Shown here: positions 1 through 30,438 of the stretch, piece by piece | Layout of the letters: every line of letters begins with the position of its first letter | How positions within the stretch are numbered: position 1 is the first letter of the stretch | Source: Ecdyonurus torrentis | Taxonomy: Eukaryota > Arthropoda > Insecta > Ephemeroptera > Heptageniidae | DNA: 64,000 bases | Direction: 5' to 3' | Assembly: GCA_949318235.1 (NCBI GenBank) | Contig: OX439129.1 | Location: forward strand, 30,627,243-30,691,242 | Program-made: the position numbers and the translations under genes | Notes under the pieces: model-generated | What the model was told of the DNA's origin: nothing | What the model saw: the letters and a program-made list of their open reading frames with translations, nothing else | Database searches by the model: none

Positions 1-167
1 TCAATTCATATATAAAATTAAATATTTATTTTTGATAGGTATTATTTTAATTGTTTAGCGTCATATGCACGCCCTTACTCCCTTACAGAACACATTAAAA
101 ATGTTATCCGTTAAACTATTGTGTTGAACAAAAAAGAATAAAAGTCACAATTTTGATATTAACTCAC
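1..167 (-). other. Start of LpR intron 9 (runs off the window)
   Basis: Sequence downstream of the GTGAGT donor at 167-162. It is A+T-rich with no coding signal. The next exon should encode the sixth propeller blade and the third EGF module and lies outside the window. Confidence 0.7.
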
Positions 168-16637
<16,470 letters not shown>

Positions 16638-16900
16638 TTTATATAGAATATTATATTTCACTTTCACTTAATTATAATATATTAAGCTTTATTCACACAA
16701 ATTCACAATGTGAATGAAAATATTTGCAGATGTTGATGATCACTCTTTAGAGTTGTGTAGTGTTCTGAAGATACTGTTCGTCTAACTCTGGAGTTCAATT
16801 CCTTCTCCAGTTTGTATCGATGCCCCTCCAGTCGCTGAGTTTTCACGTCACATAAGCGGCTATACAATGTTGTTGGTAAACTCTTTCACGTGTTGCATCA
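16638..16900 (-). promoter_or_regulatory. Probable 5' untranslated region and proximal promoter of LpR
   Basis: The 100-230 nt upstream of the ATG are clearly less A+T-rich than the region beyond. They include a near-palindromic CRE-like TCACGTCA (16843-16850), a CACGTG box (16887-16892) and insect initiator-like CA start contexts. No TATA box is obvious at a fixed distance. The exact start site is not visible, and a further upstream non-coding exon is possible. The context AAAATGG at the start codon is acceptable. Confidence 0.5.
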
Positions 16901-17288
16901 GAAACTTTTCTTATTGGTTACAACTACTTTTTTTTTTCTTCTTATATTATTATTATTATACTTAATTTGTTAAAAAAAAAGAAAGGGTTAAGATATTTAC
17001 TATATAGCAATAATGATAATAAATTACATTACTGCGTATTTTGTTTATATAAACGTATGTTAATTTTTTATATATAAATTACAAGGTCATATTAAGTGTA
17101 ATAAGAAAAATTAGGGGAAAAAATATTAATATTTATTTATTAATGAAACTTGTTTTTAGGATATTATAAAATAATCTAAATTTCATGTCGAGATTTTTCT
17201 TATAAAAATTTTTTTTCTTGAGTTTTTGTTTACTTCTTATGTCAGTGACGTTTCGTTTGTTTGTCATAGACGTAGCACACAGACAGTC

Positions 17289-17305
17289 GGGTCAGTATAT
17301 GACCC
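17289..17305. promoter_or_regulatory. Candidate nuclear-receptor inverted half-sites (IR-5)
   Basis: GGGTCA at 17289-17294 and TGACCC at 17300-17305 form a perfect inverted pair of AGGTCA-like half-sites with a 5-nt spacer (GTATA), about 650 bp upstream of the LpR start codon. Ecdysone receptor/USP prefers a 1-nt spacer, so this would be an atypical site. Function is inferred from pattern only. Confidence 0.3.
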
Positions 17306-17837
17306 AAGCCATGTGAAGTTATGTATATTAACCTTTCAATCACTTGAGATTGAAGGAAGAGAGAACAAATAAATTGATTTAAAACATATTCAAAAGTATT
17401 ACCAATAAACATTTCTCTCCTCTTGCAATATTATTTTATCATATATCTCATCCATAAAATTTGAATATTTCAAAATATTATTATCATATTTCCTACAGAG
17501 TTATTTTGTATATAACGTGCTTTTGTTACTTATTTATAAAGTTTGTTCAATTTACAATTTATTTATAAACTCTACTGTAATAAAGTTATAGTAAAATGTT
17601 TCAAATAATTTAATTTTTATTCCATAAGTGGTGGAAAGCAAGTCGATTTAGAAAGAAAAAGAAGAAGAAGAAAAAAAAAAAAAAAAAAAACTAGAAAGGA
17701 GCCCAAGAAAAAAGTGCGGAGTGTAGCAAAGTGACTTTTTGCTAATCATTTTTCTGTGCACGTTTTTTGGTTAAAAGTTTTGAGGACCTATAGAACCGGA
17801 GGGTAAGGCAGGCAAGAAGGCTCTATATATATATTTT

Positions 17838-17973
<136 letters not shown>

Positions 17974-18024
17974 GTTGGGTGATTTGTAAAGTTTGCTTCT
18001 AACGTTTGTGTTTTCTTTCTGTGG

Positions 18025-18034
18025 GTCACGTGAT
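18025..18034. promoter_or_regulatory. E-box GTCACGTGAT (CLEAR-like) about 1.4 kb upstream of LpR
   Basis: Matches the GTCACGTGAC-type site bound by MiT/TFE basic helix-loop-helix factors that control lysosomal and lipid genes, with one flank mismatch. It lies just right of the 126-bp (AT)n tract. Pattern only. Confidence 0.3.
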
Positions 18035-19601
18035 GCCAGTTTGATGGCAAAAGAGAGGGTGGAGACATCTTCAAGTTTTTAATCATCTCGACAAACTTTT
18101 CTCTCGATCTTCCCAGCTTGCAAACCCACACTCTTAACAAACTCTTGCCAGTTTTCCTCTTTTTTATCTTTCGTTACATTTTTTTTTTTTTTTTTTTTTT
18201 GCAAGTGTTTCTAAATTAGTAATTTCAAGTTACTAGAAAAAAAAATAGCATAATTGTTATATGATAATTAATTATGCTATAATTTTCTATAACTTATTAT
18301 AAAATTAAAATAATTATCTTTTATATTATTATTTTAATTTAAAGAAAACTACATACCAAAAATTGTCAGGGGAAAAAAAACGTGACAAAAAAACTTAGTA
18401 AAGAATGAGAGAAAATTATTCATAATTATCTAAATTTATCTAATCACGGCCATATTTCCTCAATTTTATATATCTTTAAAGAATTATTAGTACGTATATA
18501 TAAGGGTTCATTTACACTTTATATTTATAAGAAACACTAAATTTGTCATGTGTATAATAACAGATATAATGAACCCCCCTGAAGCATACAAACAATCAAG
18601 CAAAATATAAACTACTCCTGCTGTTCTCTCGGCTGTATATTAAAGTAACCAACCACTTGCTGTATAATACTTTCACCATATTTTTGCTACAAGGCTTTAT
18701 TATTATTATTAAAGGCATGGTATATACATACTAATTATTTTAGTCTAGACATTCACCTCCTAAAACCCTGCGTTATAAACAGAAAACTAGCAAAACTCTC
18801 AACATATAATATGAACTATAATTCAACAATTTGCGTATACACAGTACATACGTGAGACCGTCTATAACCACGTACCACCACTATTGTTCAAAATCATCAC
18901 TGACCAAAGTTGAAGTTATATGTGACAAAGTGACGTATTCAATAAATCTTGCCTGTATGTATAATTGGGTTAGATGTACACATAAGAATAGGCTAAACAC
19001 CTACAGGACGTAAACCTCGCCCAATCAATTGTATATTTTAACTATTTTTGAAGGAAAATTAATATTTATTTATTTACTAGGAAACATTCAACGTTTTTGT
19101 TAAATAACTAGCTTTTTTTTTTCTCACTGAAAGTTTTCATAAACATTTTAGCTACTATTATAGAAAATTATTGAGGAAAAATATTAATTTATGAATTCTA
19201 CACCTTCAGCCATGTATGTAGAAGTGAAATGTATATATTTTCTTTTTAAAAACTTTTGATATATATAAATGTTAAAAAAATATAGTTTATGGTACTTTGA
19301 TGGTGAAAAAATATCATTTTTGTATACAAAAATGTTAAGAAAAAATTTAAGTAAAAAAATGTTTCTTCAACTATGGATATTGATTATTCACTTCGCTTTT
19401 ATGTACAAGAAGAAAGATGAGAACATAAAGCAAAAAGAAAGAAAAGAAAAAAGTTGCAAAGAAGGAAAATCTACCCGGCACATATATTTTGTGAGATGCG
19501 CAATTTATTTCTAAGAAAAAACTCACTGAGTGGAAAATTTAAAGTGGTCTTTCGCTCTTGTGCGAAAATAAGACGTGTGGAATGAATAATGGAGATTCAA
19601 A

Positions 19602-19604
<3 letters not shown>

Positions 19605-19647
<43 letters not shown>
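19605..19647 (+). repeat. Poly(T), 43 nt
   Basis: Uninterrupted T run. No poly(A)-tailed retroelement body is recognisable next to it. Confidence 0.95.
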
Positions 19648-19649
<2 letters not shown>

Positions 19650-19670
19650 GGTGAATAATATACAGGTGAA

Positions 19671-19688
19671 TCACGTGGTAGTCACGTG
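19671..19688. promoter_or_regulatory. Tandem TCACGTG boxes spaced one helical turn
   Basis: TCACGTG at 19671-19677 and again at 19682-19688, start-to-start 11 bp. This is a typical layout for cooperative basic helix-loop-helix binding. It is 3 kb upstream of LpR; no other support. Confidence 0.25.
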
Positions 19689-21261
19689 CGTTTACTTTTT
19701 ATGTGTTTATTACGCCTTTTTATTGACAAATTATTTAATGTTTGTTTACATTTATGATCTCAGAGTTTATATTTAACTTCAAATACCATAAAACAATTAT
19801 TATAGTTCATTTTTTTCAAACGCATTTTCTAATTCATATTAGCTAAAAACTCAGAGCCACGAATATTATATTTTTACAGCTTTACACAATTTTTCAAAAC
19901 AAATACTTAACTGTTTGTTATAGTTATGTTTTTCGTTGCAAAAGTTCAACAGAATATACGTCGTAATACACATAATATATTATATATATTCTTCAAAATT
20001 TATATTTAATTAAATTTGTTATCATTTGAGACCTAGACCCAAATGTTTTTAGATAGGCTAAGAAAGCTTTGACCAAGTCAATGTGACATAGAAGATCTGG
20101 GAATCTGGGTCAGAGAGGGTTTAATATAACGTTCTTCTTCTTGTGACGTTTCTTTTTCTTTTTCTCTTTCTCTTTCTCAGGCAACAATTGAATCTCTAGC
20201 AATTGTACTGTACCCCAACAACAAATCCATATACACATGGGAGTGCTACTACCTTTCTACCAATAAATGATTAAAAAAATAAATTGATTTTTTCCTTTTC
20301 CTTCTTAGTTTAGAAATAGAAAATTGAAATGAATAAATAAATCCAATGATATATTTTTTTTCTTCTCTTTGAAAAATATTTCAAAATTTCATTAAAAAAA
20401 CTGACAAGTGAGAAGCGTATTTTCGAAAACTGTTTACTTAAATAATCAACAAACATTATTTGTATACAATTAATTAATTGTATTGTTTGTTGGTAATAAA
20501 AGAAATAAATGGAAAAAAGCCATGCGAAAATAAATAATAATGGTGTATCATATATTTCCCAATATGTAAAATATTTTATATAATATGTATAATACTGAAG
20601 TTTTCATTGTTATAAACTTATAATAGTATTAATAGCTCAGAGCAAAATATCAAAACCATGAAAACCCTTTGAAGTGGAAGTAAATTTCTGACGTCATAGA
20701 ATTACAAAACATTCATCCTGAATTTAATTCAAACTATTTTGTCACCTCAAGCTAAACACTGTTCAATACAGGAAAATAAAAAGTTATTTTAGCTAAAAGT
20801 GAAATATTTTTTGTATTAATTATAATAATTATTCTCAAATATATAATCAAACGGTAGATTTTCTTTGTCTACTGTAATATCATATTTTAATTAATTTTAA
20901 ACGTTCAAGTTGAGTTAATATCTTTTATAAATGGTTGTTCATATGTATCAAGAATAAGAAACTGTCCATGTATAATTCTAAAATATTTCTCGAAACTTTT
21001 TTCAATTATAGTTGTTGAAGTTTTTAATTTTTTTTCATTCTTTTTCAATGAGTTACTTTACAAGTGTATTTATCTTAAACTATTTGTCTTTTTTTAATAT
21101 CAACAAAGATTTGAGTTTTTTATTTATTATTATTATTATTATATTTTTTTTTTAGATTTTGTATTTAAGTGCGAACTAAAAATAACATAATGAAAATACA
21201 ATTTATATCATCTAAATGGAACCAAAGACCATGATAAACCCTCAAACAATATATTATATAC

Positions 21262-21454
21262 CTTGCTATCAGGGTCGGACTGGCCATAAGAGCAAGTCCG
21301 CAATTGCGGACGTGGCCCCCCCTGTTTGGAGGCCCCTAAGGCCCAAAAAGGGGCGTAACTAGGGTGTTACGCCCCCTTTGTGGCCCCTAAAGAGGGTGTT
21401 ACACCCCTTTTGCGGACGAGGCCCCTTGATTGCCAGTCCGACCCTGCTTGCTAT
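21262..21454. mobile_element. hAT-type miniature element (177 bp) with 8-bp target-site duplication
   Basis: The element is 21270-21446, with 15-bp perfect terminal inverted repeats CAGGGTCGGACTGGC. It is flanked by identical CTTGCTAT at 21262-21269 and 21447-21454. Inside are TCCGCAATTGCGGA (21297-21310) and paired GGGTGTTAC units, so the element is largely self-complementary. The 8-bp duplication and CAG...CTG ends point to hAT. Its ends differ from the 577-bp element, so it belongs to another family. Confidence 0.88.
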
Positions 21455-23319
21455 ATACTTACTTGTTAGAATAATAATTGCCATTCATAAGCACTCTTCT
21501 GTTCCTATATAGATATAGCTTTCAACAGGGCAACTGGGAGAATTGAACTTCACCTCGTGGGCTATAATATTACGTATACACAAAAAAAAAAAAAAAAAAT
21601 ACCATGTGTGATTTTCTCTTTGTCCATTGGGAAATAGGGTGGATGAAAAGCAAAAGCTGTAATATACGTTGTAAGCATGGCTGAGATATGCTAGCTTTGG
21701 GAATAATTCTTTGATATTTCAACTAAAAAGTTCTCACTACGATTTTTTTTTTTTGTATTAAAAATAAAACAATAAAAAAACAGTTTATAACACTCTACTC
21801 ATGATTAAATTTCCAGAAAATTGTTTTACTGGTTCTTTATTATTCTTCTTCTTTCTTTTGATGTTATATTAGTTTACAAAAATTGATTTATATGTATATG
21901 ACATATGAAATTTCTATTCTGATATTTCATATCAAGCTCCAACTAATATCACGTGCAAAAGTTCATGAATACAAGCAATTTATTGATTATGTAATCATCA
22001 TTATCTTTGTTGATGTGCAAAAATACATACATCACACGTGTCTTTGCTCATGAAAAAATATGCAAAGTTTCAAAATTTCATGTGTATATGTATCAGTTCA
22101 CATGTATAAAAACACGTTCTATATAAAAAAAAAAAATTATTGCCTTATACCCTCATAGAGAGAAAAAAAATGACCTTATTAAATTTAATACTTATCAAAA
22201 TAAGTAAAGGCCTTTTGAACTTTACATAATCAATTCAATGTTATACTTTGATATCAAATGTCAACTCCTTCAATTAGACAAATTGAGTGACTATATAGGA
22301 GAGACATTCTTTTTATAAGCATTTTAATTGAGAATTCTTTTTAAATGTTAACCTGTTTACGTTAATTTTCTTTGCTGTATGTGTTTTCATTAATAGATCC
22401 TTATGCGGGGAACTTGAAACAATTTCTTGAGGTCACAGAACTAATCATGCCACTTTAATACGCAGTTAACTTATAATATATATTATAATACTCTTCATGT
22501 TTTTGAAAAAATGTTTTTATTTTTTTTAAATAACACGTTACACGTGTATATACAAATTATTACTTATAGTTTTTTTTTATTAGCAATAATATTTTTAGCA
22601 AAATGTTTGCAGGGTATAAGAAATAATGTTTAAGAAAAGAGGAGTAGAAGAAAAAAAAGGTGCTGTTACTATAATTTTTAGTTGAGTAAAGAAATACGAA
22701 GTAAAAGGAGAAGAGATGTGAAGTAAGTGTCGTAAAACCCTGGGCTTGGAAGTTTGTTGACGTTATTATATAGTTGTTGGTTTTTCTTTTTCTTAGCTAA
22801 ATTATATTTTACACTACGAACTACATAGTTTCATTGCTTTCTTAACGAGAAAGAAAAAAGTGAAGAAAGCGACAACATTGTAATTTAATTTTATGAGTAC
22901 CATGCTTGCCATCATGATAAATAATAATGGTTTTAAGATTTAAATTTTTTATATAGAAACAGGGGAGGAAAATGGAAAAAAGAGTGCAAGATTAAGAAAG
23001 TTTAATATATACATAAATATGTACTACTTAATCCATTAAATTTAATACTAAATAGTTAACTAAATACTTACAAATAAAACTACATCTCCATTTGTCAGTA
23101 TTAAAATGTAATGTACGTACGTATTTATTTATTTATTTTTTTTTTTTACAAATTAATGTTCTTAACAAGAAGACAAAAAAAAAAGTTTCTCAAGATGAGC
23201 TTGGTACAAGGACTTATTTTTAAAGTATAATATATTGCGTGATGTAGTCATCAGCTTTTATTCTTTTTTAAAATTCCTTTTTTTTTTTTACGTTGTAGCT
23301 TACGGAAGAAGGAAAAAAG
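21455..23319. other. Upstream non-coding region, 21.5-23.3 kb
   Basis: A+T-rich with homopolymers. CACGTG sites occur at 21950-21955, 22035-22040 and 22541-22546. No coding exon was seen. Confidence 0.55.
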
Positions 23320-23519
23320 GCTTTTGCCACGGTAATGTGGAGTCGATTACCAGACTGGAGGCGCGAATGTACGGTCGGAGGAGATAAGAAAATAGAAGTA
23401 GCAGACGAGAGAAGAGCCAGGACAGAAAACGAACTTAAACAAATCCCTTATTTGAAACACGCAGTGATATGACACCGACTGTTCTCGTACAGACAAGAGA
23501 ATAAAATCCTGGTCTGGAG

Positions 23520-23521
<2 letters not shown>
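23320..23521. other. Less A+T-rich block, candidate distal promoter or non-coding exon
   Basis: About 200 bp of mixed-composition, non-repetitive sequence with several CpG (for example GGAGGCGCGAATGTACGG), abutting a (GA)n tract. No open frame of note on either strand. If LpR uses a distal promoter, this is one of a few plausible places. Low certainty. Confidence 0.25.

Positions 23522-23522
<1 letters not shown>

Positions 23523-23594
<72 letters not shown>
23523..23594 (+). repeat. (GA)n microsatellite, about 72 bp
   Basis: Uninterrupted GA run next to the mixed-composition block 23320-23521. In insects long GA tracts can be bound by GAGA factor; that is inference here. Confidence 0.97.
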
Positions 23595-23597
<3 letters not shown>

Positions 23598-24695
23598 AGA
23601 GTATTTAGAGATTTATTTTATTTTACACTATCTATTCGCATATAAAACGTTAAAATAAAAACAACTTACAATAATATACTTTTACAACCTATCTCTAAAT
23701 TGAAGCCATCAAGTAAAATTTTATCACGAATATCGTAATAAACAATAAAAATACAGTACATTTTCTTTCAAGAGAAGAAAAAAAAAATAAAATAAGGGTT
23801 GAAAGATAAAGTTTATTACTCAATCAAATTTTTCTTATTTTATTTTATAAATTTCAGAAAAAAAAAGTTTTCATTATAATTATTTTTTTATTTTTTATTA
23901 TCAGCATTGCAGTGAATATTATTTCTATATTTATTTATAAAGAACTAATAAGTTAATTAATTATGTAATTATACAACATTAATTGATTACTATTGATTGT
24001 GGTATACTTCACGAAATGATTTCATGAGCTTCCTTTCAAGAAAAAAATAAAAATAAAAGTGCTTTACTTTAATGAAAAATTAATTAAAATCTGTGATAAT
24101 TTTATGAAGCTTCCAACCTAACTATTAGTTTATATCCTTTGACAAGTTAATAAAATTAAACTCATACAAGTATAATAAATTAAATTAAAATTTTATAATA
24201 AATGAAACTACAATGTGACGTGTATGAATGAGTATAGATATAATTTGTATATTGAAATTTAATAATATTGACTTTTGTAATTGAATGGTCTAATTAAATA
24301 ACAAGGAGTTGAAATGAGTTATATTAAGTTCGTAAAAAAGCTAAAAAAAAAAAAAAAAAAAAAAAAAAACTTTAACATAAAAATATTTACTGGTATATCT
24401 TATGGAAACACTGTTTATCTATTTATATGTATTATTATAGAGTGGATTATTGTCATTGATAAAGAGCATATTGAAATACAAGTAACTGTACATATAGCTG
24501 TTGAAAATGATATTAAGATATCTACATAGACACTTCTTATTTCTCTATATACACAAAATTGGACATTTATAAAGTTAAATATTATACACAGTACACACAC
24601 ACACATACCACACACATACTATACACATGTTTTATTATAACATGGCAGGTGTCTTGTTTACATGTACTTAATATTCCGTACACTTTTGAAGTGTC

Positions 24696-24734
<39 letters not shown>

Positions 24735-25381
24735 CTTTACTATAATATAAAAACACAATTTTATTTTTCTCCTTTTTTTTATACATTTATAAAACTCTTT
24801 CTGCATGTTGAAATTAGAAGTCAACAAAATTTATTTATTTCTTTTTTTTTTTTTTTTTTTTTATCTTTATATAATTCCTGTCTGCAATATTTCACCTTGT
24901 TATATATGACCATATTTAATCAATTAACAATAAATTATTATTCACTACATCATATATATATTTTTTTCTTTCTTTATTTGTATAGGTGATTTTAATGCTC
25001 GGGATTAAAAGTTGTATTCACCGTCTGATGCTGAAGTAAAATTAAAGTAACATTGCATCAGCATGATCCGGCAAGACTTGGAATATACAAGAGTCGCGAC
25101 CGCTTTTTTTTACCTCTCTCCCTCTCTCTTGCTATAGCGTATTGTTATTATGTACGTGTAACAATGCATTACATACATGAATTTTAAGACGTAGTATAGT
25201 ATCATATTAATGTATAAGACAATCAAATGAAAAGGTATAATTTAAATTACATTTACGATACTTTTATAACAACGGGTTATTGTACTTGCACATTAAACGT
25301 TTTTATATCATTGCTCAAATAAAATTCTTAAAATGTAATTTTAACTCTCTTTTTTATATATAAATGTTTTATTATTAAGAT

Positions 25382-25494
<113 letters not shown>

Positions 25495-25922
25495 ATGATT
25501 ACTATAATAATATTTTAAAATAGGTAATATCATATTTTATTTACATCAATTAAAAAGGAAGAACACATCAGTTGTAAAAAGTTTATTACAGCTTGTAAAT
25601 CATCATTATATTTTGTAGTATAATAAAAATAACTAATTAAATTACAATGACCTAAATATAAAAAATATTTATTGTCTTAATATACTGTACGTACAATAAT
25701 TTCAAACTTGAAATACTAAAAAGTTCATACCTAATAATCGATAAATAATAAATAATTGAAAATACTATTATTACAACAGAAAAATAAATATGAAAGCTCT
25801 ATACTCAATTTAATTTCCAACGTCAAAGTTATTACTATTGAAAAAAAATCAATTATAATATGTATGTATCGACATACGGGATTAATATAAGAAATATCAA
25901 ACGTTTATTATTATCTTTTACG

Positions 25923-25924
<2 letters not shown>

Positions 25925-25964
<40 letters not shown>
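25925..25964 (+). repeat. Poly(T), 40 nt
   Basis: Uninterrupted T run. Confidence 0.95.
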
Positions 25965-25967
<3 letters not shown>

Positions 25968-27684
25968 TATAGCATAATAAAATGTTATTGGTACACAAGT
26001 GCTAAAATTGTTTATAATATTAAATCTACATTTTGTTTTAGACTGGAAGGTTTTATTTCAACTGACAGGAAATACCAAGTACCACGATCACGTGATTAAT
26101 TCATGTCTATCGTACAAGTCGGTGTTTTCTTTTATAGTATAGTAAACTTTATAAGAACATAATATAATATATGAAAATTGTAATGCATAAACATTTCTAT
26201 AAACTAGTTATTTGCATGCTATTATCTAACTACGTATAGCTTTCATATTATAATCCGTTACTATATAATAATTATATAAATATTAAATAAAACTTTTTTT
26301 TTTTTTTTTACATCAGACATTCTAATTATCAACTAGTTATTCTTGAATGAATATTATTATTATTTTTTACCTTTAGGATATATTTATGTAGTAAATAGTA
26401 ATTAAAAATATTATGATGAAATATTTTGATATATTGGCAATATAATTATAGAAAAAAATACACCTTAAATATAGTTTATATATTTACTTTTGATGTAAAC
26501 TAAAATAATCTTTAGATGCTGCTGTATAGATTAAGGTTTAAATTAATGTTTTAGCAAATATTTTTTCCCTCTCTCTTTTTCTTTGTACAAATACGTTTAG
26601 CTTCTAGTCAGTATTTGTTTCATCGATTATCAAATATAAACTGCCAATTTTATACCCTCTTTATTGACTTATAAATTTGTCAAACGTAAATGTAATGTAT
26701 ATCACAATTTGTTTTCTATTTCCTATATATATAATGAAACAATATGACTTTAAGTACGAAAATGGTATATTATATACAATAAAATACGTCTTTATAATAC
26801 AAAAATTGATAAGTGAAATTGCTTTAGGCAAACTTTTTTTTTTGAGGGAGGTAAATTTAACGTGTGTATATTATGTGAAAGGTTATCTTTTTATTATTTT
26901 TTTTTACAGTTTTCTCTTTAAAATGGAAGGAAGAACAAGTACGGTAATTAACATTGGCAAGCTATATGGTGATATATTGATGAGTTTCATAGGGATGACA
27001 TATTATATAAAAATGAGTAAAGTTTGACGTCCTTTTTTTTTTTTTCAAATTTATTACGGTAACAACAAAGTTTAACAATTTATGAATATTTTATCACTAC
27101 AATTTGCATTACAAATTTAAAATACATCAATAAAAACAACCTGCATCAAAAAAAAAAAAATCCGTATATTCATTTAGCTATATATGTATATAGTTAAAAA
27201 AAATGGTATTAAATATTGACTAAAATTATACTGAGGCATAAATATATATTTTTAAATTTAAATATGTATTTAAAAGAGTATTAACTTAACCTGTATTATT
27301 ATACATATTTAGTAAAATTTTGAATTTCAAGTTTATTTATGTTTTTGTTAATGATATAATATAAATAATAATAATAAATCGACAAGGATTGAAATTTCTT
27401 TTTTATATCAAGTTCATGAGTGAAGTTAGAGAGAGAGAGAGACAGAGAGACAGAGCTCTAAGATATTTTATAGACAGAGGGTTGGGTTGTCTTTATGTGA
27501 TCCAATCTTCACATAGAGGTAGAAAAAGAAACGTGACAAAGTCATCGTTACAATAGCCTACAGATCTTCTCGATCTTTCGTCCTCTTTCTCTTAGTAAGT
27601 CAGTTTCTGTCTGTCTGAACTATGTGCTTCAGGGTTTGCACAAGACGAGAAGGGATGAAGATACAAAAGTCAGATTGTATGGTT

Positions 27685-27685
<1 letters not shown>

Positions 27686-27746
<61 letters not shown>
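27686..27746 (+). repeat. (TG)n microsatellite, about 61 bp
   Basis: The only long TG tract in the window; most others are GA/CT or AT. Confidence 0.96.
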
Positions 27747-27747
<1 letters not shown>

Positions 27748-28135
27748 TATAGCTGCCCTAACCTCACGTTTCTAACATTACATGCCTAGAGAGAAGAAAG
27801 TCAAGAGAGAATTTCATGTGTAGGTGGATGTGTGCATGTGTACTCTCTTCTCTCATTTTGATAATATTCAAACCTTTTGAATTTGATGACATTAACAAGA
27901 GAAGTTAAATTGTCTATTGAGCCTAAAGCTGAAGTGAATTCATTTTGATTATAAAATAATTTTTTTTTTATATATATAACTCAAAGTCAATGTTATATAA
28001 TTTATCAGGTTTTTTTTATATTACAGTACATATTTTTTTAAGAAAACTCATCACATCATATATGTTTTTTAAATATTAAAAATAAAAATTGTGTATAATA
28101 CTGTACATTTAATAAAATTATTTTTCCATGACATC

Positions 28136-28137
<2 letters not shown>

Positions 28138-28181
<44 letters not shown>
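28138..28181 (+). repeat. Poly(T), 44 nt
   Basis: Uninterrupted T run ending in TAGG. Confidence 0.95.
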
Positions 28182-28183
<2 letters not shown>

Positions 28184-28983
28184 GTCAAAGCTGTATTTTA
28201 AGTTTATCGTTCATAATTAATATTGCTCAAAATATAATATACGTTATATAAACTATGAATTTAATATATAACTATTAATATATATAATTATATAATAATA
28301 ATTTTTATAATAAGTTTTTAATAGTAGAAGTGTCTTTGCATTTCTAAGTGACATTTAAAGTTTCAAAAGAGAGATAGAAAGTATGGAAGTGAAGTGTGGG
28401 AGGTGTGGATTTGACGAGATGTTTGGGATGAATTAGGTACAGGAAGAACGCCACGTACTCAGGAGAGTGTTTGAGACGACACAACTTCGTCTTAATTACC
28501 GGCACGTCAGCACTGACTCTGAAGAGAGAGAGAGATAGAGAGAGCAAAGGCAACGAACGCTTCTTCACTGAAAACCTCCTTGCAGTCAAGACTAACAAAG
28601 TTAAATTAACCTGTAGCTTTAACAAAAATGCAACTCATTTATTTTTATTTTCTAACGATCGCTTTTCCCAGAAATATAGATTTACTTTCTCTTGAAGTTT
28701 ACATTTTTAAAGTTTGCTTTTTTTTAATAGTACGAAAAAAAAAAAGAAAGAAAAAAGAAAAGAAAGAAAGAAAGAAAGGAGAGAGAGAGAGAGAGAGAAA
28801 GATTTTTACAATACTGAACAACAAGATGATGAGGAAAAAAATTATATCTGTGTAAAATAGTTGTTTAAAGTTTCATCGTATGATAAAAAGTCTGAAAAAC
28901 TAACTTTTATGTTTTGTACCCGTTTGCAAACTTCCTACTCATGTATATACCAAAAGCAAGTTTAGATTGAAATGACGCAAGAG

Positions 28984-28989
<6 letters not shown>

Positions 28990-29071
<82 letters not shown>
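28990..29071 (+). repeat. Compound (AT)n and (AG)n microsatellite
   Basis: (AT)n at 28990-29026 runs directly into (AG)n to 29071. Confidence 0.96.
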
Positions 29072-29074
<3 letters not shown>

Positions 29075-30119
29075 AAGACTTTTTTAAGCTGAATTTCATT
29101 ACTACTTGCAGCAGACAGTTTGAAGATGTTGTTATAACTTTTGAAACTCAATGTAAAATATAACAATCGTTATTCAATTTATTGTAAACTTTCTGTGTTA
29201 CAAACACATCATACAAAATAAATATCAAAACAAACAATCAATATAATTCATATATTCAATAAAAATATATAAATATTTTATTTATTTAATAATTGAATTA
29301 AATTAATGACTTGTTTTAAATTAATTCAACTTTATAAATTTCAGCTTTTTTTTTTCTTGCGTTCATGAATATTTTATATTTTAGTAAATCTAATTATTTT
29401 AGGTTTATTTTAATTTTAATGTAGTTTGTATCGAAGGAAATTTCTTTTTTATTGTTAAATATTTATTATGAAAACTATTCATAATGTAACTTTAAAGAAC
29501 TCTGCGTTGTTTTAAGGAACACAGTTTTGTACTTCGTATTTGTTTGTATATACTTGTAGTACTTGTACGTATGTATTATTAATACATGCGGCTTGAAAAA
29601 GTATTATATATTATTCAACTTAAAATTAATAGCATGAGCAAATAAATGTGAGTATTGAAATCTCAATATATTAAAAAAAAAAGAAAAAAAGAAAAAAAAA
29701 GTAATTATAAAAGTTACGAAGTTGCAAAAAAATTGTTCTCCTCTATTATTCGCTTATTTTTTATTATTTTTTTCATTATATTATAATTATTTATTATGCG
29801 GAAAAAGAAAACAATGTTCATGAAATTGAAATGTATAACAATGTTATTTTATTTCTGAATAACTTTACTTTTTTCTATTTTATTCACCTCCACGTATACA
29901 TACGACAAACAGAATATCATTTTTATTCAAAGCCTGGAGACATTGCAATTGAAAGAAATTGAGAATTGCGTAGGTTCGATTGCATTAGTATTGAGTGTTC
30001 AATGCCATAGGGAGCTATATTTACATCAAAACAACTCGATGTATGTATGAGGGGGCGTTGATCTCTAGATATCAGCACCAAATCTCCAGGGTGTGTCGTA
30101 CGTTTCTGCTGACCTCGCA

Positions 30120-30221
<102 letters not shown>

Positions 30222-30398
30222 CCTTTATTTCTTTTCAGTTTTTTTTGTGTTAAAAAAAAAAAACAATAGAAACTAAAAATATACAATTTGCTATACAATT
30301 TTTATACAGTATATTCTGGTAATTTGCCAATTGTATTCGAATGTATGAGTTTGTATATTGTACAACTATATCAATAAAACATAGTCCGTTGTTATGTA

Positions 30399-30438
<40 letters not shown>

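Noticed and set aside
16638..16667. N-terminal extension of LpR exon 1 reading VKVKYNILYK
   Set aside because: It starts at a GTG right after a TAA stop; the first ATG is at 16637 and gives a good signal peptide.
19605..19647. Long poly(T) as the tail of a retroposed element
   Set aside because: No retroelement body or flanking duplication is visible; homopolymers are common throughout the window.
26677..27027. 116-codon plus-strand open frame
   Set aside because: Tyr/Ile/Phe-rich low-information sequence, as expected by chance in A+T-rich DNA; no domain.
29973..29983. GGTTCGATTGC, resembling a tRNA B box
   Set aside because: No matching A box at the right distance and no cloverleaf stems could be drawn.
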